From: Ficedula albicollis | Taxonomy: Eukaryota; Chordata; Aves; Passeriformes; Muscicapidae | DNA length: 64,000 bases | NCBI RefSeq assembly: GCF_000247815.1 | Contig: NC_021673.1 | Coordinates: 107,027,174-107,091,173, forward strand | Reading direction: 5' to 3' | Shown: in pieces, positions 13,801 to 27,700 of the stretch | Layout of the letters: the number at the start of each line of letters is the position of its first letter | Position numbering within the stretch: the first letter of the stretch is position 1 | Made by a program: the position numbers and the translations under genes | The notes under the pieces: generated by a model | Seen by the model: only the letters and a program-made list of their open reading frames with translations | Told to the model about the DNA's origin: nothing | Databases searched by the model: none

Positions 13801-15738
13801 AACTAAAGGCCGCTGTCCCTTAATGAAGGATGTGCAGAGTGCCTTTCATTTACCAGAAGTGTGTGAAATTATCACAGATACACATGAATTTATCAGGAAG
13901 CATCATATGTGATTGCAAGCTCACGTTTGATTCAACTTCTTGATTGTGGTAGCTGGACCCACATGAAAATTTAATATTGCTTTCCCAAGGAAAAGGACTG
14001 CCAATGTGATGCTGTCTCTGTATTTCATGTGAGTTAATGCTTTTATCTTCTGATAGCTAAATGATTAACTCCTGTCATTGGTATGCTGCTTGTATGTGCT
14101 GGCTGACCTTTAAAATAACTACGAGAATTTTAAACCCACTCCTTATTAATACAACTCACACTTCAACTAGGAAATGAGCTGAAGCAATTTATACTTATGG
14201 CAGAAGGTGACATACGTGTTCCTGCTACAGAATTTCCAAAATATTTCAGAGACATCTGAGCGGCTTTTTTTGTGCCATTTCCCTGCACGTTTTTCCTGTC
14301 TTACTGCTAATCAACGCACCATTCAATGTGCAAGGAACAGCAGATAGCAAGGGTAGATGGGAACAAAAAAAACAAAAAAACCCACCGTGTTTAATAATCA
14401 ATAATGGAGAAATTGCAGCTGTAGCTGGGCAGATGACATCAGATTTTACAAGAGTTTGAAGTTTTTCTTTGTTTGGGAGATTAGGTGGTTGCATATCTGA
14501 AGAGCTGGTGGGAAAAAAAAGCTAAAATGAGGAAAGCTGAAAGACAATGACAGGAATTGCAAGCAGAAGAAAATAATATAGGCAAAGTTTTGAACAACTT
14601 GGACACCTTAGCGACTTTCATTTTCAGCCAATCTTAAATCTTAAAAAAAGTAAAGGAATGTTAGTACAATGGTTTTCTCTTCATCATGAATAATAAACAG
14701 AATAATTTAAGATTCAGATATCTCAGGTTTGCAGATTAGTTCTCATGGTGAGTCAGAAGGCAGTGACCAAAGCAAAATTATCATGTGAACTGATGTAAGA
14801 ATGTGGTAAATCCTTCACGATGCTCATAAATCACAGGGATTATTGCTGTGCCTATTTCCCTGAACTTTTGTTCTTTCAAGTAATTTGATTCCTCTCAGTC
14901 ACCCTGCAGCTATATCACCAGTAAAAAGTACCCGAAACTTCAGGTTTTTTTAATTCTGTGTCTGTGCATCGGAGCTACGCACATATACATACTGCTCATC
15001 ACTCAGTCATTTGGTATTTCCAAATTTAGACAACCACAGGATAAAGAAAAGACAACTCCATGATCAAAAAGCAAAAATCCTTCCTCAATACAAGTAAGGA
15101 ACAATACAAGCAATGTCAACAAGTCATTTATATAGAGAAAAAGAGTGTTTGTGTCCCCCATACAGCATCAGTCACTGTTGATCAAGTCTAATCTCATTCC
15201 AGCTTCTTTCCCTGTGATTGGCAATCTGTGAGCAAGAAATTCCATGCTCCAGTCAAGCAGAACATAGCAGGGGTAGGGATGCAGAGTGACATATAAGGCT
15301 TTAAAAGAGGGGAATATTAATTGATCCTGGAGTCAATTTGCCAAATCTGAAAGTATGCAATCTAAAAAGTATTTTATGGAAAAGTAGCTCTTTGAGACCA
15401 ATCTTTCCAATGCAGATGAACATTTTAAATATATATAAAAAGAAACGGAACTCAAAATGTGGCAACTCAAAACTAAGAATATTTACTGTTAGTTGAATTT
15501 GGTTTTCAATATTTTGCCATCTAATAGGTGACTAGGGAGGAAATTTTTTCTTCAAGTAGCACTGCTTCCACTGCTATTAATATTGAGGATTTTTAATGTA
15601 GATAACGATTATGGAAATCTTTGTTACAAATATTTTCATGCAAGAAAAAAATGTATTGAGCTTTCTCTTTGGTTTTAAATTCTGATCCCAAGATGTAACT
15701 AGATACAACTTTCCTTTTCTTTCTCCTCAATTATTTCC
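10801..15738. other. Unannotated non-coding stretch
   Basis: No exon or transposon can be supported. A stretch near 10820-11055 is richer in G and C and carries gttgccatggttac (11041-11054), close to an RFX X-box. A segment near 12655-12705 has weak resemblance to a MIR SINE core but is too diverged to call. The longest open frames are about 85 codons on either strand of 10794-11080 and are unrecognised. Confidence 0.6.
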
Positions 15739-16188
15739 ATCTGACCTGATACGAGAACAAGATGGAGAAATCAAGATCTGGTAAAGAAATGCAGACTGGT
15801 GAAAGAAACGACCAACCATCCAACCCGAAAAATGAAGTCATCCAAAATTGAAGGTTATTTACTTGGTATCTCCTTTTTAAAAAAAGAAAATTTACACGTC
15901 TTCCCTTCTTCCACTTCCCATATTAGAAATACCTTGATTTATATAACAAATATTTTTTCCTGACATCTGACCTGATACGAGAACAAGATGGAGAAATCAA
16001 GATCTGGTAAAGAAATGCAGACTGGTGAAAGAAACGACCAACCATCCAACCCGAAAAATGAAGTCATCCAAAATTGAAGGTTATTTACTTGGTATCTCCT
16101 TTTTAAAAAAAGAAAATTTACACGTCTTCCCTTCTTCCACTTCCCATATTAGAAATACCTTGATTTATATAACAAACATATTTTCCTG
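15739..16188. repeat. Two-copy tandem duplication, 225-bp unit
   Basis: Copies start at 15739 and 15964 with catctgacctgatacgagaa and run nearly identically for 225 bp. The only differences I see are in the last ~20 bp (aacaaatatttttt versus aacaaacatatttt). Identity is about 99%, so this is a recent event in otherwise unique sequence. Confidence 0.95.
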
Positions 16189-17173
16189 GTTTTCTTAACC
16201 CTTCTTTCCTGTGCAAATTATAAATCTTCACCAAATTTTCCCAAATTAATCACAAACTTTTTCATTAAAACAAGTAATCAATCACAGTTGGATGTCATGT
16301 GGTGTTTGATATTCATCCATGATCAGTGGAACCAGCGTGAGCCTTTTCAATGGTTTCAATGAGCCCTCCATCAAAGCCCCGTGTCGGAATTGCAACTGCT
16401 TTCGTTTGTACACTTTGTGATAAAAATTAAGCTATACTTACATCTTAATAACGGTATGAATAAAACAGATTACAAAATCCTGCAGAGGCAGTCTGTCAGT
16501 TTTAGAGATCCTTTGATGGCTACATCAGTTACACCTTTGCTTTGCTGATCTGACAGCATGCTTAAACAGTCACGGCTTATCCACACAGTGCAAGTAACCC
16601 AAGGTTAGACCTTAAGTCTTTAGAAAAATCCATATGGGAACAGTACTCCCCAAAGCTAAAACAAATAAGTCTAATACTTTTTAAAACAGTGTTGAGGTAC
16701 ACTTGAGAACTGAATTTGTTAGTTCTCAAAAAATCAATTCCAAAGCCTTTATTAAAAATACATCTGCTTTAATTAGTTATGTAACTTCTTCATTATATCC
16801 CTGTGTATCAGAACAACATGAAAGGAACGGGAGCAAGGAGTGCACAGAATAATAAGAGATGCTGGGACTGCAATACACTTTTGAATAATTTGGCAGGTCT
16901 CTTTGCTTGGTAATGACAAGCACAGGAACAGACATTATCCAGCCAGCTGCAGCAATATGGCAAGTTCCTTTACGAAGGTAAGTTTGTACAAGCAAAATCA
17001 GAGCAACCACCAATATTATTTTAACCCACTAATCCAGGAACAAGGAAATGCTTTAAACAAGTTCATAATTTCACATTTTTTCAAATAATCACTGTTTCAG
17101 GAAGAAATGTCAAAAATCCTTGCATCTAATTGGAAACAATGTACCCATCATGTCCTCCTCCACTATTTTAGTG
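16189..17173. other. Unannotated non-coding stretch
   Basis: AT-rich sequence with no recognised gene or repeat. Open frames stay below about 80 codons. Confidence 0.6.
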
Positions 17174-17300
17174 TTCCTTCTCTCCTTTTCTTTTTGTTTT
17201 GTTTGTTTTTTGGTTTTGGGGTTTTTTGTTTGTTTTTTTTGTTTAGGTTTATTCTTTGGTTGGTTGTGGTTTGTTTGGGTTTGCTTTTTGCTTTTTCTCT
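17174..17300. repeat. T/G-rich low-complexity tract
   Basis: The plus strand is almost entirely T with interspersed G, built from words such as gtttgtttttt and ggttttgggg. It creates spurious Phe/Leu-rich frames on plus and Lys/Gln/Asn-rich frames on minus (for example 17120-17494 plus and 17110-17385 minus). These are composition artefacts, not genes. Confidence 0.9.
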
Positions 17301-17487
17301 GGAAAGAGAGGAACAATCTAGCCCCGAGCACCACAGTTGAAAGACAGACACATGGCCTTGGGGCGTGGGGGAGATCCATTTTCACTGCTCTTTTTCACAG
17401 GAATGCAGTTGTGCCCTTATGCCAAATATTTCATATTGATGGGAGGTGTACCAGGGCACTTACAGCAGGGATGAAGCAGGGATTGTG

Positions 17488-17626
17488 CTGGTAGCATTGA
17501 AAAGGGGAATGGGCAGTCTATATGGAAGGAGTAAGCATGGTGGTCACAGAAGCAGACTGGTAGCATTGAAAAGGGGAATGGGCAGTCTACACGGAAGTAG
17601 TAAGCATGGTGGTCACAGAAGCAGAT
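17488..17626. repeat. Two-copy tandem duplication, 69-bp unit
   Basis: Copies start at 17488 and 17557 with ctggtagcattgaaaagggg. Three substitutions separate them (tatatgg/tacacgg, aggag/agtag). The unit length is a multiple of three, so open frames through it look artificially repetitive. Confidence 0.95.
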
Positions 17627-20600
17627 GGAATTGTGCCAGACCCCATCGCCTCTAAATATCATTAAGTCAAAAGGTGAGTGCCACAGGGAATTGCTGCCTG
17701 CCTATATTCTTAGTGCCTGCCAGGCCCTACCTGCTCAGCTCTGCTCAGTCTTTGGAAATACAAATATACAGACTCATCCTTTCTGTGCAGACTTTTGAGT
17801 CATATGGTTTAAGTAATAACCAGTGCTCATGACCCTGAAAATAACCAGACTCTGCCCATCAGGAATTGTCTGTGTTGATTTTCTACTCAGCGTCCCAACC
17901 AAAATGGATGTAATTTTTAAAAATCTTCTGTATTTTGCTTTTATGCCAGTGATGTCTTGTGCTTTTTAAAAAACTGTATTAATAATCATAAAGAAATTAG
18001 TGAATTCCAAATTGAAGATCTGTGAAAATTCACAACATCGTATGGTGTGCATTTTGAAATGAAACACTCATAGAAAATAATTTAATTTCTTCTTCTGAAC
18101 CAAAACTTCATGCCAGTTTTGGCCAGCCTCACTAAATTGCAAAATTATCCTAGCTTTGCCCTTCTTTTTCTCTTGTAATCCTGCAATTCATTAAAATGTT
18201 TGGCTCAGCTGCAACTCGAGTTTAATTTCACAGAACCAGGAGAAGAAACATAAATGTGAATAGGTTGTGGTTTAATCACATTTAGAAAATGACATTTCTG
18301 TGTAAGGTCCTTGTTCTCACTACTGGAAGAAGAGTTACACAGAAGTAACAATGGGTCAATAGGGAAGAGATATGACTGTCTGTGCCTGGGATTTTATATA
18401 CAGCGAAAAAGCTGAAAGAAAGCTATTTTTTTTCAGATATTATAATTGTTATGCAGAGTTTTTTATATGTATGTGTAAAGGAAATTTTGAGGTAGACATG
18501 TTACTGCTTGGTTTGTAATTGCAAGTATTGTTTAAGAATAATATCACTTGTCAGCACTCTCACCCAGTAAAAGCAGTATTGGTATTGAAAATAGCTCCAC
18601 AAAACAAGCACATGGGATAAATTGCAATATATTGCAGGGCCCTCAGCTTAATCTAAATAAGGCAATGGAATTTAGGCAATATTTTTCATTCAAGTCAGAC
18701 AATTGTCATGTTTATTGAATGCAGACATTACTTAAAATTCTTCCTAGAAATCTGAAGGGGTTCTTGCATTTAGAAATTTCTGATGACAGTACCATTTTTC
18801 TTTAATCTCCAAGGCCCTTTGTAATAGCTTACTTTCACTCTGAAAAGAAAAATAGCTCTTTCTGGCTAGAGTTACTCTTCAGATTGCTGATAAATTGCAA
18901 ACTAATTTGACAATTACTCTGAATTAAAGATAGACATGTCAAACAGATCACTTAGAAGCTGATCAAGAGCAAGTTAAAGTGCCAGGATGTAAAATAGAAT
19001 TAATTAAAACTAGGAAATGGCTGTAGATTTTTTTTTCCTATGAATAATTGCGACTCTGACTAAACAAAGTCTCACAAGAATAAAAAAAGCCTCAGTACAT
19101 CAAGTAGTTTATATCTCCATTTTTCAAAAACAATACTCTACTTTGGAGGGCTAAGAATACTTTTCAAACAAATGATTTTGTGCACCAGTTCCTCATTGTG
19201 CATCTCTCTACGTGAATCCTCACTTACCTTGAAAATTCTCAGAAGTCCTCCAACAGGACTGGCAATATGTCAAACTCAGGAGCCAATCCACCATCCTTGC
19301 AGGATCTAGGAAAGCTAACAGTTATCCTTCTGATTTAACAGCTTTGTTCAGGCTCTGGCACTTGCTTTTTGATTAGCTTAAGGAGTTCTGTTGTCCTGGA
19401 CTAGGGTTTGAAAGTTGCCACCTAGGTACAGTGTTTTTATTAGCACTCTTGGAAGCTGACTATCAGCAGGGTACAGGAACTTAATTACTCTTTCTAAGCC
19501 AAAGCTGGTCCCCATGGAGATCCTTTTGCTGCAACAGCTTTAGCAACATACTAGCTGGATAAATACAGCTAATGGAGTGGTCAGTCTACTGCTTTGTGGA
19601 GGATCTGTATTCAGATAAAGTAGTTGTCTTAAATAGTTGCATATATAAATGTATAGTTGTACACACACATGTATACATTAATCATTAATTACGTATACAT
19701 TAATCATTAATATATTATGATTAAATATTCAGACATTTCTTTGCACTGCTTGTGGGCTCAGGTGTAAGGATTCAATTTTGGGAATTAACTCGATCTAAGT
19801 CACATTCATAATAGTTTTGTTTATAATTTAGAAGATTCTACATTGTCTTAGAAAATGATTAAAAATTGGAAGGAAACACAGAGCTATTACAATTGAGACA
19901 TCACAGTTAACCTCTGTTGATATCTGTTTTCATGTTGTTGGTTACTGAAGGAAAAGGTTGACCCTCATTTCAAGACCAGTGTTACACTGTAATTAAGCCC
20001 AAAGACAGTTTTGACAGGATTCATTCTAACAAAAGCTCCCCAGAACTTTTTCTATTGAGGATAAACATTTTAGCTACAGCAAGTGCAAAAGGTTTTCTCA
20101 GGATGGCATTCTGGCATGGGAGCAAGACCTTTCCCATGAAGCATTAAGGAGATGATGTAGGAGAGGTGTAGCTAAGTAAATATAGCTCAGTTGATCCTTC
20201 AGAACACAATATGGAGAAGCAGCCAAAATGTGCAGCATTGGTGCTACTCATAACGACTACTTCACAGTTCCACTTATAGCAATGCAACACTGAATGAAAA
20301 TAGGGTTTGCCATTTGTTTGCATAGAAGGGATGTTTCCAGTACATCAGCCAACTTAACATGCTACCATGTGACAGGAAATATTGAATAAAAAAACCTACA
20401 AACCTTGGTTTGGATAAAACTTACATGGAACTTAAAATATATGGACAATCTTTCATTTATTTCTGCAAACAGCAGTTGAACTGTGTTTCTGTGTGCAGTA
20501 TTTCGAAAAATAAAATCAGCATTTATTTGTGCAAGCACTGGTGCCTGTTTGTCTGGTTCTCCTGATGACCCTTTTAGGACAGAGTCAGGGAGCATAAATG

Positions 20601-21431
20601 CCATGATTTAGGTGACAAATTCCCCTAATTAAGATTGAACTGACTCGTTCCACCAGCTGCAACAGAGACCTATTGATCAGTCTAAAGCACGAAATAAGTT
20701 CTCAGAGTATCCACTTCAATTTCTAGCATGATAATTTCTAGTATGAATGAACATGATGTAATTCCACCAAAACTAGAGAGGAATAACAACACCTTGAAAC
20801 TTGCTGTCTTCACATACCTGCAAAAAAGAAAAAAGCTGCCTATTCTCCAGAAGTTACCTTCATGAAATCAGTCCTTTTTTTCTCCCATCACAGCACCTTT
20901 AGGGAGTGTAATGCATTTCACCATGGCAGAATCCTGCTTTGCAAGTCAGTTCATCATACTTCTAATAGTGTTGTATTTGATTTAAAATATTTGTCTAGCG
21001 TAAGTAAATCTGGCAGAAGGCAATTAAAATAAAGTTCTCTGGGTATACAAGGGTTTCAAGGCTAGAGAAAGCTTAATTAAAGTCAATCATGGAAAAAAGC
21101 ACTTAGCCCTGCAGCCCTACACATTTGTCAGACATCTGAATCATGGGAAAGGTTAATTAGAGCCAAATGATGGAAAAGTAAACACTAAAACTGCTTTCTG
21201 GGGTTCATTAAGTTTAAATAAATCAAAATATGAAATATTCAACTTCATAACAATGATCCACACACATCTCTCTGTGCTTTTCTACAATCACACGTTTTCC
21301 AAACTTACTGAATTAGCATGCTTGGAAAGCCTGACTCTTAGTTACACCAGGCTTCCATGGATGCTTTTTGACAGTGAAAAGGAAGTGGATGAAACCTTTA
21401 TGCCCCATAACATTGAGAGTAAAGCAACTTG
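17627..21431. other. Unannotated non-coding stretch
   Basis: AT-rich sequence with no recognised gene. At 19672-19712 a short direct repeat of gtatacattaatcattaat occurs. Open frames remain at or below about 80 codons, and none resembles a known protein. Confidence 0.6.
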
Positions 21432-21536
21432 TGTATACATATTCATTTCAAAAGCAGAATATTGTTGACAGGTTTTTATTATTTCTGTATACATATTCAT
21501 TTCAAAAGCAGAATATTGACAGGTTTTTATTATTTC
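21432..21536. repeat. Two-copy tandem duplication, 54-bp unit
   Basis: Copies start at 21432 and 21486 with tgtatacatattcatttcaa. Copy 2 lacks a 3-bp gtt present in copy 1 (attgttgacagg versus attgacagg); otherwise they match. Confidence 0.95.
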
Positions 21537-23830
21537 CTAGTCCCCCTTCTCTGTATCTCTTTACTCGGTAGGATGAAGCAAAGGAAGCAAACTCTAGGAA
21601 TCCTACTATAAATCTATAAAGTAAACCTTCTAAGTGAGGGCAAGTTGAAACCTTGGATTAAAAATAATCCCAACAATTACTGCCTATTGATTCAACCTAA
21701 CAAATGAGAAGTAAATGGAGCTTCCTGAATGAAGATCATGAGTGCTTGTGGTCTTCTGCTTGCACAAGTCTTCGGGAGCAGAAGATCCTGCAAATAAAAC
21801 CCATGTGAGACAGGGAATCTCATGTACTCTGTTCTTGAGGAGGAAAGGAGTGTATAAAATTGAGAGCACAAGTCAAAAAGAGAAAGACTTGTTTTGGGAG
21901 GTGGTTGTTAGAGAAATATACACACTGTATGTCTTGAAGGAGACAGAAAAGGATTCAAATTTCTGGGTTTCTGAAGCATGTATTTTCTCAAGTGTTTTAA
22001 GTCCCTGTTGTTCCAGTCCCCTGGAAATTAGTATCTCATCACAGCATTTCTTAACATGTCAGCTCTTTGTCTCCCTTGCACAAACTAGATTTTTATTGAA
22101 GTAAAATATTTCAAAATTATCCTGCCTACCATTTAGCTTGGCTGACAGCTCCAGCTGCACTGACAGGCAAGCAAAGTACATAGGTTGCACTTGGAATATG
22201 ATTTGCTGTAAAACAAGTAGTTTTTATTTGTATTCATCATGTCAACAAACAGTCTGTGAAACACTAGGTAGCCTGTCTTCTTTTCTCTTCATTCCTTGAT
22301 AATCTCTTGTTTTGTTCTTCCTTTGCAGTGCTCACAGTGATTACAAATCAGTCAGGACACCTTTATAAAAAACACCAAAAATAAGTTTCTGTCTCACTTA
22401 CACGGGTCCAAATGCCATCCATTTTTAGAGAATTTGGCAGACCCATAGATACAAATGCTACAAATGTGTCTACAAGAAAGCAGAAGAGGTTGCCCTTCAT
22501 CTAGTAGAGGACCTCAGTCTCCTTTGCCTATCACAGAGAGATTGATTTGTTGTGCTTCTGTGCCATCAGCACAGGGCTGCCATCTGCACAGAGCAGAACA
22601 AGGTCCTGAAGGTTTTGTCTCACAGATTACAAAACTGGAAAGCCCCACTGCTGTCTCCTCCTCCACAGTGCAATGGGAACTAGAGTGCTCTATGGAGACA
22701 CTTGTTGAACCTTGACCACACTATTTTTGCTAGTGAAGTACTTACACAGCTTCAATTGAACTGTTGAAATGCTCAAATACCATCATTCTTAGCAAACAAC
22801 CAGTTCAACTTTTCCTACATTAATAACTGTATGATCCACATTTCACCCTTATGTGGTAGACTGACAGTAGCTGATAAAACATTCCATATGCCAGCATGAA
22901 CAAATACAGCCTTCCATTAATTCATAGCTGGTTGCTACATCCAGATATGGCAATCACAACTAGAAAGGTGAAGAGAAGATTAAAATTAAGAGCCAAAAAT
23001 GTGATCAGAGAACTTGAAGATCAACCTTACTGGGATCATGATGCTGTTGAAGTAGTTGGTTATATTCTGTGCCTTAAACAAGTTCAGATACTTCATCAAT
23101 CTGGTTGTAATACAGGATGCAAATGTTAGACAAAAATCATTTAGCAAAATTGTCATTATTGTTATTGCAAGGATCAGTGTCCAGCAGTAGGAATCAAAAA
23201 ATTCTACTCTATGATTGAGTGGAAAGGCTTATCAAAAAACAGATTTGGGCTTTACAGGCTACATTTTTAAAAATGTACTTCTTGAAGCAACCTCACAGAG
23301 ACATTTTTGGCTTCAGGACAGCCTGTCTGCATAGTTGTTCTTTCTAACTGTCAATAAATCCAAATTTCATCCTCTTCTTTATGTACTATGAATCTCATCC
23401 CATTTCTGTCTCTTCATTCCATTTCTCTTTTGTGATTTGACATTGGAATCCTTTCTATTATCTCAATATTCTTCTCATAATGCTTAAGTTTTAAAATAAT
23501 TATGTTAATCAGAGCTTACAGTTTTCAATTAACTACTTACAGACGGTGAGAAAAAAAACTTCCTACTGGTTTTGTTTAATTGTTTCCTCATCTTCCTCTG
23601 AAGCATCAGCAGCTGGCAACATAAATATAGAACATTTAGTCCACTACTCTGGAGAAAATTTGTGTCATTGGTGTGTTTGTTGGCATACTCAAGTCAGCCC
23701 AGTTGGACAGCACTTTCTCTCCTTGTCATGCTGATGGAGCATAAGGTTAATTTATTAAATTTCTTGGCTTTCTGGTGCACTAGAAGATATGTCTCATCCA
23801 TTGGAATCAGTTTAATTTATCTGATCATTT
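21537..23830. other. Unannotated non-coding stretch
   Basis: No transposon or RNA recognised. A 120-codon plus-strand frame (21742-22104) and a 77-codon basic frame (22896-23129) have no resemblance to families I know and show no exon signals I can defend. An imperfectly spaced inverted repeat (tcttctgct ... agcagaaga) lies at 21752-21785. Confidence 0.55.
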
Positions 23831-24735
23831 CATAGAATCATATAGTCATAAAATCATAGGATGGTTTGGGTTGGAAGGTACTTGAAGATCATATATTTCC
23901 AGCTCCCCTGCCAGGGATACAGATGCCACTCACTAGATCAGGTTTCTCAGAGCTCCATCCAACCTGAACACTTACTGGGATGGGGCATCCTGCCAACTTC
24001 TCTGGGCAACCTAGTCCAGTGCCTCATCACCCCTGAGTAAAGAATTTTTTCCCAACACTAATCTAAGCCTGTCTTCTTTTAGTTTGAAACCATTTCCCCT
24101 TACCCTGTCACTATCTGCCCATATAAAAAAAAAATCCTTCTCTGTCCTTTTTAAAAGCCCCCTTAAGCTACAGAATTGTGATCTCCTCCAGAACCTTCTC
24201 TTTTGCAGGCTGAACTACTCCAGCTCTCTCAGCCTGTCTTTGTAGGAGGTGCTCCAGCCTCTGATGATTTTTTGAGCCCTTATCTGGACTCCAACAGGTC
24301 CATGTCATTCTTGTGCTGGGACACCCAGAGCTGGATGCAGCACTGCAGCTCAAGCCTCACCAGAGCAAAACAGAGGGGCAGAATCCCCTCCCTCGATCTG
24401 CTGGCCACACTGCTTTTGTGCAGCCCAGGACGTGATTGTTTTTCTGAGCTGCAAACATTCGCTGTTGACTCGCGTCCAGGCTTTTATCCTCAAGAATCCC
24501 TAAAGCCCTTCTCCACACAGCTGCTCCCAGTGAATTCTCTCAGTCCTAACTCATGTATAGGATTGCCCCAACCCAGGTACAGCACCTTGCAGTTGGATGT
24601 GTTGAACTCCATGAAGTTCTGCAGGCTCCCCTCCCCAGGTCTGCCCAGTCCCACTGGATGGCATCCCCTCCTTCAGATGTGTCAGCTGCCCCACTCACCT
24701 TCCTACCCATTGCAGGCACATTGCTCAGACACTGG
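23831..24735 (-). mobile_element. CR1 LINE, 5'-truncated, antisense
   Basis: Read on plus, the element starts with its own 3' end: a decayed tail of 8-bp repeats (catagaatcatatagtcata), then ggtttgggttggaaggtact, the hallmark of avian CR1. It continues through the 3' UTR and the end of ORF2 in the expected order, including ccagagctggatgcagcact near 24328 and the segment around ggcagaatcccctccctcg near 24376. The copy breaks off inside ORF2, before the reverse-transcriptase active site. ORF2 is broken by substitutions and indels. Any open frame on the plus strand (24203-24772, 189 codons) is an antisense by-product. The 5' border is approximate. Confidence 0.95.
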
Positions 24736-27700
24736 ACTCATCTGTTCACCACCTGTAACACACACCTTTTGAAGACTGAATTATCTGGCTTAGCTAGAAA
24801 AAAGCTTTGGGCTTCATTTAAGGAAATTGGGCAACTAGAATATCTTCTGATTTATAGATCAAATAATCTGAGTGAATTGCACCTGGTTGGCCTAAGTTCA
24901 GTGTACACCTCCAGCTTTCTTCTTTGTGTATGCAAATTGAACACCTCACACCATTCTCAATAAAGCATGGTTTCCAGCCCTTTGTTTATTCTTACAGCTT
25001 TTATCTACATCTCCTGCAACTTTTTAACAACCCTGTTGAATCGCTGACACCAAATTTGGCACAGTATCTTTATAATGTTTCCACTTCTTTCTGTATCTGC
25101 AAGTTAATGTCTTTGCTGGTAGTTTACAGTCTAAGTGCTACTGAGAAAAAAAAAAATCCATTAAGCATTTTCTAACTGGCAGATGCCATGGAAGGGAAGG
25201 TTTATACAACCTTTCTCAGGGAGAAAATCACAGTTCATTATCCACTAGAAGTCAGTACACAAAAATACCCAGCATAGAGAGATAATAAACTTGAAGAGAA
25301 AAAAAGAATTTGAGAGTAAAGACCTCCCTGATAGGAACTCTCTTATCAACAAGAAACTGGGGAGTATGAGTATGTTTAATACAAAGAGGAAAACTTTCTG
25401 TTTACATTTTAATAAAAGCAGTAGGTGAAGTCTGGTTAATAACACGTGTATAATGAAAGACCTCATAAAAAGGGACCAGAACCAAGTTATTTTTGGGAAG
25501 TGTCAAGGCTTGGAATCAAAGTGGAATGCCAAATCTGAAATGCAGCAAGTTGAGAGTAATGGATATGTGGTAAGTGACATGATAATGTGCTGGTAAGACT
25601 TGCCATGGTTACAAAGTGGTTCAAGCAGTCCAAAGGAAAGGATCTTTTTGTGTTTAATGACAGGTTTTAGACTGTAATCAAACTTGACTGAAAATTAATA
25701 TTGTTGCAATTCTGAGTAGTCTTGAAGTTAAACTGAATGAAGGAAAAAGGATGGTATAACAGGGTAATTCAGTTGGTTGATAGCTGATTTCCTCTTTTCC
25801 CAAAGGTCGAAAAAAATGTGATAAGTCAATTCCTTCTGGGCAGCCAGATTCCTGCAGCATCTCTGAAGTTCTCCAACCAAATTACTTCCAGTAATTCTGA
25901 ATAAATGTGCTTCTGTGTTTTGGGACATTTTCATTCCTGTGAGCAACACTTCCAGAAAATGCTGGTATCAGAAAGAATACAACACAACTTTATGGCGCTT
26001 TGGTTCTCCACAGCGGGTGTTTACAGAGACCTAACTGCAGTGGTTAATTTAACTTTCTGTAAGAAGCCTGCACAGCAATATAATGATATCTTTGCAGAAT
26101 AATAAAAAGGCAGCTGTACCTGCCAGCATACAGAAGAGCATGACACTGCAGAAGACACAGGGACTCCAGGATCTCCCAAGCTGAAGCCATACCTGTAACA
26201 TTCACTTGTTTGTATAGCTTTGGGAAGACAAACTACTCTTTCTCTCTTTCAACTGTGTTCACCTGAAGCAATTTGCACCAGGAAAAAATAAGTCAATCTA
26301 CTCCAGTATATTATGGTAAGTAAGAAAGTTCAAGATAATGTTTTTTATTTGCTCTTCCTCTGTCTCTGCTTGGTCGTCACTGCAGTCACACAGTAGAATT
26401 GTAGCATGTTGAGAGAAGGGAATACTTGTGCTGCTGCTGCAGATAGTAATGAGGAGGGACAGATGGAACAAATTATATTGAGTTTGCATATCTGTGTAAT
26501 GTCAGATATTGAAATCGACAGGGAGCTTGTTCCATGGTTGTAAACATGGCTCTTTGAACCTTCTTTGGCAGTACTTGCTCCTGAGAGTGAAGCATGACCA
26601 TGCCCTGCAGCATTTCGGATCTTGATCTCATTCCACTGCTAAATAAACTCATCAGAACTACCTTTGTGTGCCTGTGCTCCAGCCCAGCACTGTGCTTGTG
26701 GAGTGTCTCCATGCATCCATTCTCATATGGAATCAAAGTGCTGGTCCTGAACTGCAGAGAAACAGAATTTAAACAGGAAGATCTTGCTGACCTAATGATT
26801 CAACTCACTCTAGGGTGACCCCTACAATAGTGAACATGGATAAAAACTCTTTTCAGACTAACTACATTTAGTTGGTGCAGTCTTTCTTCATGAAGTGTGT
26901 CATCTGAATAGTCCCCCATAGCAATGGCAAAAGACCATCAGAAATGACTTATTTGCAATTAAAACATAGGGCTAAAGACAACACACCTTCTTCATTTTTT
27001 TCTTTCTTCCACCATAAAAGTAGTCTTCTGTTAGGCAGAAAAGTACCTTTTTTCCTCTGTTTTTCCTTTCCAGTGATTATTAAAGCCAAAGAAATAGGCT
27101 TTCCACTTGAATTCAGAACTTTAATAAATGTGATGAAGTATATAAAAAGATTTGGCCATCAAATAACAATTCAATTATCTTCACATCTAAATTCTTTCTA
27201 ACCACTGCAAAATGTGCTACCCTAGTAGCTTTCAAGGATTACACATGAGAAGGCTACTCTTTGTATATATATGGATATAAATGCATCATTAATTACATAA
27301 ACTCTTAGCTGAAAAATTAATTATATCTAGTCTCTAAAGTCCATTATGTATAAATAAAGGTAACAAGTAACTGTTTTTTATAGCAGACTAGGGATTCTGG
27401 TGTAATATAAATCATAAAAACAAAGGCTTAAAAAGTTTGTTTCCAATCAGGTATTAAAATATTAACTCAGTGTACAATTAGAAAAGTACATAAGGATCAG
27501 AAAATTCAGTGATCTTCTTTATTGGATGTGCCACTTTGTTTTAGATGCCTAGGCATATATTTCCTCAAGGAAAGAAAATGCATGTCTGTAATAGATAAAT
27601 ATTGAAAGAGATTGTAGTGTTGCACCAGTTCTTGAAAGGAAAATTACTAAGAATTTTGTGAGGTCTGTGACGAATCAGCGGGTGATGCCACTCTTCTTTC

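Noticed and set aside
17110..17494. Phe/Leu-rich and Lys/Gln-rich frames on opposite strands, resembling membrane or basic proteins
   Set aside because: Both come from one T/G-rich low-complexity tract.
24203..24772. 189-codon plus-strand frame, the longest in the window
   Set aside because: It lies antisense to a CR1 copy, which explains its openness through biased composition.
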